Shown piece after piece: positions 57,511 through 64,000 of a stretch of 64,000 bases of DNA. The stretch's first letter is position 1. Every line of letters starts with the position of its first letter. A program made the translations under genes and the position numbers. Source of the DNA: Cercis canadensis. Lineage: Eukaryota > Streptophyta > Magnoliopsida > Fabales > Fabaceae. The stretch is from positions 144,334-208,333 of the forward strand of contig QAOA01007546.1 of assembly GCA_003255065.1 (NCBI GenBank). Reading direction: 5' to 3'. The notes under the pieces were generated by a model. That model made no database searches and was not told where the DNA came from. It saw only the letters and a list, made by a program, of their open reading frames with translations.

Positions 57511-58690
57511 AAACCTGCTTGTTTACCCATAGATCTCATCTATCATTCAATCACCTTAGCCTATAAGGCGTGGGGTGTGGAATAGTAGGTAAACCCAACT
57601 TATCTACTTCCAAGGTACTAACAACATTAGTGCATGATCCACTATCAATAATAACGTTACATACCTTGTCTCTTACCAAGCATTGACTTTGAAAGATATG
57701 TTCTCAGTGTTCTTCTACTTCATCTTTCCTCGGTTGCATGTTGAGCACACACCTAGACACCATCAAATACTGATTTAAAAGAGAGACATCAATACCCTCC
57801 ACGTCACTAGCATATTCTAAGGGTGGCATGTCTTCATAACCGGGTGTAACAATAGGTTCTTCCTCACTATCATACTCACCACTAGCAAGCAGAACAATTC
57901 TCCTTCTATTTGGACATTTAGAAAAGATATGCCCTCGCCCTTGTCACCTGTAGCACTTGATGTCACATGACTTAAAAGAAGAGTTATATTCAGTTTTACC
58001 TTAGGGAATAGGAGTAGAACCCGTAGGCCTTAGTTTTGCCTCTTCTCTCGACTTTGGAGCTATTTTAGGGGTATCCTTCCAATTTGATTTCCAGTTTGAA
58101 GTTTTGGGAGCCAAACCGAATCTAGAAGTTGCTCTAGCCTTCAACTGCCTCTCTACATGCTTAGCTTTATGCACCAAGTCCTCCATCTCTACATAGTGAC
58201 CCATCTCCACCACTTTTGCAATCTCTCGCCTTAAGCCACTAATAAACCGTGTCATGGTTGCTTCACGGTTCTAATCAACATTAGCCCTTATCATGGCTAT
58301 CTTCATCTTACTGTTGTACTCAGCCACACTCATAGATCCATGTTTCAAATCTTGTAGTTTCTTGAAACAATCTCTATATTAATGTCGAGGTACAAACCGT
58401 TTCTGCATCACGGCCCTCATATTAGCCCATGACTGAATAGGTCTTTCATCATCTCTACGCCGATTAATCACTAGCTAGTCCCACCAAATACTAGCATAGT
58501 CCGTAAATTCAACAACCGCTAGCTTCATTTTCCTCTCTTCAGAGTAATCATGGCATTCAAAAATGTGTTCCACATTTCTCTTCCAATGTAAGTAAAGTTC
58601 ATGATCACTTTTACCTTGAAAGGTAGGAATTTTCATTTTTATACTCCTCAAGTTATTATCATGACTAAGGGCTACCTTTCTCTCTGTCAT
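57511..58690 (-). pseudogene. Gypsy gag-protease fragment
   Basis: Starts ATG 58690 (MTERKVALSHDN). Gag words: MKIPTFQGKSDHELYLHWKR, VEHIFECHDYSEERKMKLAV and VEFTDYASIWWD, followed by a stop. A second piece follows (58255-58001): [20 protein letters not shown] and [16 protein letters not shown] zinc-knuckle remnant CYR*QGRGHIFSKCP lies near 57945-57900 (the second Cys is a stop). Protease-like IIDSGSCTNVVS is near 57650. Stops and shifts show decay. This is the gag type common to chromovirus-like Gypsy elements ('FQGR.D...YLEWE'). Confidence 0.8.
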
Positions 58691-58778
58691 AATGTACCCG
58701 GAAGTTGCTATAACGCGAATGACTTAAATAAAAAAGAGATTTAATTTTCAAAATGAAAACTCTGGAGTTGTCACCAAT

Positions 58779-60220
58779 TGTATTAAAAATCATGGAACAA
58801 TTAGAAAACTCCTTTTATTTTAAAAATTAGGCCTACGAACCAGAATTAATTTCTAAAAAATATGTCTGCGAACCAGAAAGGGTTTGGAATCTAATTGTGT
58901 CTAGGGGAAGTGTTAGGTACCCTATAACACTCGTCTAAGAGACGGTTACCTAAAATTAATTGTACAAATTAAATCATGGCCAAATTATATTTATTTTATC
59001 CCTAAATGTAAACAAAAGGAAAAATGGGTGATTATTCAAAATAAGACTTGATTCGTCACCCTCGAATGCCTATGTACCCTAATTATGGATTAAACTCCGC
59101 GTAGTTCGCAATGATTCAAAATGAATTTTTAGTTTTTATTTTTTATTTTTTTTTAAAACTAAAATTAAAAGAGATTCATAATTTTTAAATTAAAATTATA
59201 CTATGCATGAATTTAATCACGTCCTAATCCTTCCACTTTGTTCTCATGCTTCTCAGTTCCCAAAGCGGCGTTTATCCTTACCTCAGGCAGATAGGAGAGC
59301 CACCCCTATGGGGGTAAGTCGCTCTTATCCGTCCCTTGACAAGTAAGGGGCCTATGGATGTTATTCGCACAGAATTAACTAAATAAATGTAAAATGTATG
59401 ATATGTAAGCCCATTTCGTGGGTCTGGTTTAATCTAGAATAGGAACCAGCTCAACAAATCAGAGGACATAAACCAGTCCATTTCGTGGGCCTGGTCCAGT
59501 CCATACAAAAAATAGCTCAGCACATCAAGAACAGCGGACTAAATAGAACCTCAGACAATTGACAAAAAAAAAATGCAAAATTATGAATATTTTCCAAATT
59601 GAAGATATACATCTTATGGTTCTAAAAAGACAAGAAACACCTAAATTGGAGCTCTATAGCTCTAGAAAGATTTAAAAGACTATATGCTGTCAGAGAAAAT
59701 CAACTAGCCTAACAATATAGAAAACAGCAAACTTTAAATGTAAACTGAGAACAAAGTAGATGTAAAAATGGAGCTGTATAACTCTAAAAATAAATAAAAG
59801 ATTGCACACTATCAGAGAAAACTAACAGGCTTGACAGGACAGAGAAACAGCCAACTTTAAATCAAAACTGGGAGCAGAGGAGACATGCAAAAAAATCTGA
59901 AAATTATATATATTGAAACCACACATCTTACGGTTCTAATGAGACCAACATCACTTAATTTGGAGCCGTATAACTCCAAAAAGACATAAAAGATTGCACA
60001 CTATGGGAGAAAAATAACAGGCTTGACAAGACAGAAAAACAGCTAACTTTAAATCAAAACTGGGAGCAGAGGAAACATGCAAAAAATATTAAACTAATAT
60101 ATATTAAAACCACACATCTTACGATTCTAATGAGATCAACATCACTTAATTTGGAGCCCCGAAGCTTTGTCTAGAAAAATAAAACCAACTGCTGCCAGAG
60201 CTGTCTAAAAGCTGCGAAAA
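58779..60220 (-). repeat. 5' LTR of the minus-strand Gypsy element (outer limit uncertain)
   Basis: The inner edge is set by the PBS-like site (TG at 58779). It holds two to three ~190-bp units at about 59585-60165. The outer edge is not fixed by a partner LTR and may lie some hundred bases either way. Confidence 0.6.
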
Positions 60221-60586
60221 TGAAGATATCTCACATTGGTTCTCTTTCTCTTTGCCCTCTCTTCTTCCTTGTTTCGGTTCAGTTCTTTCTATCTCTATTT
60301 CTGTGTGTTGATGTTGGTATCTGTTTCAGCCCTTGCCTATTGCTTTTATACTACTCACCTTGCACCCAAATCCTTCTCTCACGTCTCTCTCACTATTTGT
60401 GTCAACCCACATCTCTTTCTCTCTTTAAAACACTCATCTTTCCATCTCTTTTTCGGTTTTTCAATTGCACACATTCTTTATCTCTCTCTTTTGTTTCTCA
60501 CTTACTCATGACTCTTACTTCCCCTCACCTATGAACTCACGTTTCTTTCTATATTTATCTCTTCCCACACATTTAATTATATCATA

Positions 60587-60587
<1 letters not shown>

Positions 60588-60632
<45 letters not shown>
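60588..60632. repeat. (TG)n(TA)n microsatellite
   Basis: TG repeats followed by TA repeats with an N at 60633; a shorter similar tract lies at 60650-60680. Confidence 0.93.
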
Positions 60633-60689
60633 NACATTTAATTATATCGTATGTGTTTGTGTATATATATGTATATATAAAGTTTATTA

Positions 60690-62171
60690 TTTGGACAAAA
60701 TGAGGTGTCCACACTGTGAATTCTGCAAATGTTTGGTGTCTGATGTACTTACCACAGAGGGGAAAACCATTCTAAAGTTCAAGTAATAATATATAATATG
60801 CATTCAAATTAGAATTCTTGGCACGTATTGGTAATTTCACAATAATCCCATATTTATCTTGTTTCATTTTGTTGTTGCTTTTACTGATTAGTTGGTAGAA
60901 AGTTTGTAGGAGATGAGTTCTGCTGGTTAAATTGGATTACAGCATATTTATGATTTTACATATGATTAGTTTGTGGTACCTATGGAAAGGGTCTGTGTCT
61001 TTGATGCAATTTATGTGGTGGGTGGGACCAAAATTAACTGGCTTGAAATTATGCGTTGTCTTATGTTTATGCAAATGAGTTTTAACTTGTGATAATGTTT
61101 GAATTTTTTTATTGTTTGAGAAATTGCTAGAGGTTGAGCTCTGGTTTCTTTTTATGAAGACTTTTTTAAATACCTTAAGATGGTTCATATGATTTCTTTT
61201 AGATGGATTTAGAATTTGTCCTGCTTTGATTACTTTCTTGTGTCATGGTTTTATTTGAGAGGTTTCCATTGTTTGTACTTCTAAATCAGGATAGAGTATT
61301 AATTCTTTTATTTATTTTGATTAACTTAATTCGGATTTTTGTTTTTATTTTTTTATATGAAACTTGATAGGGAGCTTGATGTCATAACTGCTTTGGTTTC
61401 CACATGTTTTGGTTTTAATGATAGAATGTAGTATACTTCCTGTCAACTCAAGGGTCTTGGAAAGGAACAAAGTTATTAATTGGGAATATTTGATTCCCTA
61501 CAAGGTCTCTTTGTAATCTTGATGGTTTATATTCATTTTAAGTTTGATAGGCTTTCTTGAGTTGTTGGCAACAGTTATTTACATTTGTGTTTGATCATCA
61601 TTATTGTCTTAGTTCATCTTGTGAAGAAACTCTCAGCCTAATCATGGGAAAAAATATTATAATTTGCTTATGTCAATTTTTAGTGAGTGCTATTTGTTCT
61701 GACATTTAAATTGCTTCTGGTTCATAATGGGTAGATTTTTTATCATGTATGTTTCTATTTGAATACGGTCATTTTAGATGAAAATCTGGTATTTGCACAC
61801 TAAGGTGTTGGATGTTGCTCACTAGAAATTTAGTCAGTGGTTTCAATTTTGATAAGGTTCCTAAAATAACCTATTCTACTCATAAGAGATAGAAAAAACT
61901 GAACAATGAAACAAGCATATCAGATGAAGATGATGCTGCACCATATCCAAAGTCGGTACTCAAGTGAGTTCTAGGTCATATGCCACTATTGTTAGGTCTC
62001 CCTGTTCTTAGCTGAGGTTAGAGGATTAAACTTTCGTACCATCAATATTCTATAGTCTATACTTTTNAGCTTACATGGTCTCCCTGTAAAACTCAAACAC
62101 CTCGTGTATTTAAAGTCACCCAAAGTTAATGAGAATGTAATTCACTTTCCCACAACTGCATATATTTTATA
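60690..62171. other. Interval without recognised gene
   Basis: T-rich, intron-like. A short open stretch near 61915-61964 (SDEDDAAPYPKSVLK, then GTGAGT) could be an exon but has no recognised family. 61990-62171 may be the end of a Copia LTR because a primer-binding site follows. Confidence 0.5.
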
Positions 62172-62183
62172 TGGTATCAGAGC
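62172..62183 (+). other. Primer-binding site (tRNA-iMet type), plus orientation
   Basis: TGGTATCAGAGC directly after ...TTTTATA. It faces opposite to the Copia frame that starts about 100 bp away. Confidence 0.75.
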
Positions 62184-62311
62184 TGTTGGAGGCCATGGTT
62201 TTGGATCAGAGGTAGCGGTGGAATGAAATGGAACAGTAGTGGTGAGAGAGGGATCAGCGGAAGAGATGGAAACAATGGACTCTATGGTGGAAGAAGTAGA
62301 TTGGACTGAAA

Positions 62312-64000
62312 CTATGGATAAGGAAAAACGTTTTCAATGAACTCAACATGCCAGCTGGGATACATGCGGTTAGTGAGTGGGTTAAAACAAAGGTAAGCAC
62401 TTTGGGAAGGGGAATAACCGAGGAAAAGGCAAGGGGAGGAACGTTGATCAAGTTTAGACTTAGTGTAAGGTTTGAGCCAAGGGAAGCAAAGGCAGCCAAA
62501 TGTACGAAGTTTAGTGTAATTGGGAAGGGAACCAAAAAGCTTAGTATGAGGTGTGGTCATATGAAGAATGGGGGTGGGCATGCGGTTAATCAAGTAGGCA
62601 GCGGTTTGAAGAGCATAGGACCAAAAGGAAGAACATAGAGAAGCTTGATGGAGTAAGCAGCGAGCTATTTCAACCAAGTGGCGATGACGGCGTTCAGAGA
62701 CACCATTATGCTCTGGAGTGTGTGGAGGAGTGGTGAAATGTGAGATGCCATGGGTGGCAAGATAAGAATGAAGGGCAACAAATTCGCCACCATTGTCAAT
62801 GTAAAGTGTTTTTATCCGTGTGTTGAATTTATTCTCAACAAGATTTTTAAAGGTAGGAAAAATGAGAGAAACATCAGATTTGTGTTTTAAGGGATATAAC
62901 CAAATATATTTTGAATAATGATCAACAAGAACAATATAATACCGAAAATTATCAATGGAGGGCACAGGGGATGGACCCCAAATATCAGCATAAATAATAT
63001 CAAGAGGATGAGTGCTGGTGACAGTAGACATAGAGAAAGGTAACTTATGGCTTTTATTACAAAGACATGAAGTACAAGGAATAGACTTTAAACAGGAAAC
63101 ATGTAAATGATTGGAAGAAAGGACATGAGATAAAATCCTAGGGCCTGGATGACCAAGCCGTGAGTGCCATAAATGCATACTGGGTTGGACGGTGACATGG
63201 GATGCACGTGGTGAGGAAGAGGGAATGGAGGAAAGCTTGTAGATGTTGCCTTCATTTAGCCCTTGCAGAAGAGTCTCCCCTGTTTTCAGTGCTTTGACCT
63301 TAAAATAAGAGGGAAAAAGATTAGTGAGCTGTAAAGGAATAGAAGGGGTGTCTAAGGTAGCTGAACCTATGTGAGTAATAGGCAAACCTGACCCATCAGC
63401 TACAGTAAGCTGGTCCATGCCTGTATATTCGGACTGCAGTGTAAGGTTGGTGAAATCATTTGTTACATGGTGGGAGGCACCTGAGTCCATGAGCCAGTGA
63501 GTGTTGGCTGGAGTGGGAGGCGCCTGAGCCATGTGAGCAACTGGTGCAGGGGTTTTTGTAGGGTATCCATGGAGCTTATAGCACTCTTTAGCAGTGTGAC
63601 CACGTCTGTCACAATATTGGCAAACCAGAGGGGTAGTGGCAGGGTGTGAAGGTCGACGGTTTGGAAGATTGGAGTGAGACTGGTTGCGGGTTCTGGTGTA
63701 AGAGGGTGCATTGTTTCTAGTGTAGTAAGGTGCAGTGTTTCTGGTGTAGGAGGGTGTACTATTTTTGTGGGCATAGTTGACGATAACAGGAGCAGGGCTG
63801 CCACGGAGTCTTTCTTCTCTTTGAAGGGAGAGTTCATGATCAACTAGTTTATCAAATAAGTCATCAAAAGTGATAGGGTTCTCACGAGTTCGAAGAGAAG
63901 TGAAGATTTCTCGAAAAGAAGGACCAAGCCCACTGAGTGCATATATGACAAGATCAATATCATCAAGTGGGTAGCCAATTAGAGATAGTTCATTGGCAAT
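62312..64000 (-). CDS. Copia gag-protease-integrase polyprotein, open to the window edge
   Basis: The frame is open from the right edge of the window (codon 64000-63998) to TAG at 62312-62314, at least 562 codons. An internal Met lies at 63532, but the frame upstream is plainly coding. Gag C-terminus: IANELSLIGYPLDDIDLVIY and LVDHELSLQREERLRG; zinc knuckle CQYCDRRGHTAKECYKLHG (63621-63565); protease DSGASHHVTND; GAG-pre-integrase HLWHSRLGHPGP; integrase HHCC (ending CTSCLCNKSHKLPF) and catalytic D (YADIW), D (YIDNGGEF) and E (HNGVSERRH); tail FGCLCFPWL and HVEFIENVFPYP. It stops where the Ser/Thr-rich linker should begin; that linker (VQSTSSTIESIVS) is open in another frame to about 62186. 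RT and RNase H are absent. Confidence 0.92.
   Translation of the reverse strand: MANELSLIGYPLDDIDLVIYALSGLGPSFREIFTSLRTRENPITFDDLFDKLVDHELSLQREERLRGSPAPVIVNYAHKNSTPSYTRNTAPYYTRNNAPSYTRTRNQSHSNLPNRRPSHPATTPLVCQYCDRRGHTAKECYKLHGYPTKTPAPVAHMAQAPPTPANTHWLMDSGASHHVTNDFTNLTLQSEYTGMDQLTVADGSGLPITHIGSATLDTPSIPLQLTNLFPSYFKVKALKTGETLLQGLNEGNIYKLSSIPSSSPRASHVTVQPSMHLWHSRLGHPGPRILSHVLSSNHLHVSCLKSIPCTSCLCNKSHKLPFSMSTVTSTHPLDIIYADIWGPSPVPSIDNFRYYIVLVDHYSKYIWLYPLKHKSDVSLIFPTFKNLVENKFNTRIKTLYIDNGGEFVALHSYLATHGISHFTTPPHTPEHNGVSERRHRHLVEIARCLLHQASLCSSFWSYALQTAAYLINRMPTPILHMTTPHTKLFGSLPNYTKLRTFGCLCFPWLKPYTKSKLDQRSSPCLFLGYSPSQSAYLCFNPLTNRMYPSWHVEFIENVFPYP

Larger units (their letters stand above)
57511..60220 (-). 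mobile_element. Second Gypsy element, opposite orientation, 5' part only
   Basis: Minus strand: an LTR-like region (about 60200 to 58779), a primer-binding-site-like TTGGTGACAACTCCAGAG (58777-58760), then gag and protease-like frames (58690 to 57511). The LTR part contains units related to those of the 49909 element (GGCTCCAAATTAAGTGATGT at about 60160 and 59970 on the minus strand), so the two are relatives. The interior ends abruptly at 57511 against the truncated 3' LTR of the first element. Confidence 0.75.

Noticed and set aside
62348-62638. Plus-strand 96-codon frame
   Set aside because: Shadow of the Copia integrase on the minus strand.

Overview
The window is plant nuclear DNA, almost certainly from a eudicot. 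It is AT-rich, has introns with GT/AG borders, carries several plant transposon classes, and its recognisable host genes are plant families: wax synthases, receptor-like proteins, an EDM2-type protein and a GH17 glucanase. N runs (an N/poly-C stretch near 9.75 kb, a 957-base gap at 38895-39851 and single Ns) show a draft assembly. The species cannot be named from sequence alone. I see no host gene that is clearly intact. The only long open frame is a Copia gag-pol running off the right edge.

Layout. 1-3.5 kb: 3' part of a decayed Copia element (+). 3.8-7.1 kb: a receptor-like-protein (LRR) pseudogene (-), split by a 1.07 kb LTR element with its own target-site duplication (TSD). 10.25-16.5 kb: a 5'-truncated Athila-like Gypsy element (-). 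16.93-21.75 kb: a complete-ended 4.82 kb hAT transposon with perfect 8-bp TSD and a transposase broken only by nonsense codons. 23.6-24.9 kb: two exons of an EDM2-like gene, with a 369-bp Mutator-type MITE in the intron. 27.3-34.2 and 46.0-48.0 kb: four wax-synthase (MBOAT) gene copies, all pseudogenes, among MITEs and SINEs. 34.6-35.1 kb: fragments of a GH17 beta-1,3-glucanase (-) and an LSm5 gene (+). 35.57-44.63 kb: a PIF/Harbinger transposon (ORF1 plus transposase) whose ORF1 is split by a 6.48 kb Pack-MULE-like element. That element has long inverted repeats, a 9-bp TSD and a fragment of a BIR1-type receptor kinase, and its left arm holds a hAT MITE. 49.9-60.2 kb: two related Gypsy-type elements meet in opposite orientation; one has only gag and its LTRs contain 191-bp tandem repeats. 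62.17-64 kb: a Copia gag-protease-integrase frame (-) that abuts an oppositely oriented primer-binding site.

Two results stand out. First, two Pack-type (gene-capturing) elements can be delimited to the base, because removing the element plus one TSD copy rejoins the interrupted reading frame. They are the Mutator-type element carrying a receptor-kinase fragment, and a 949-bp Harbinger-type element (46874-47822) carrying two non-adjacent pieces of a U-box/ARM-repeat gene, inserted in the fourth wax-synthase copy. Second, EDM2 next to a wax-synthase array matches, from memory, the Arabidopsis order AT5G55390 beside AT5G55320-AT5G55380. If so, the host backbone here is an old collinear block eroded by transposons.
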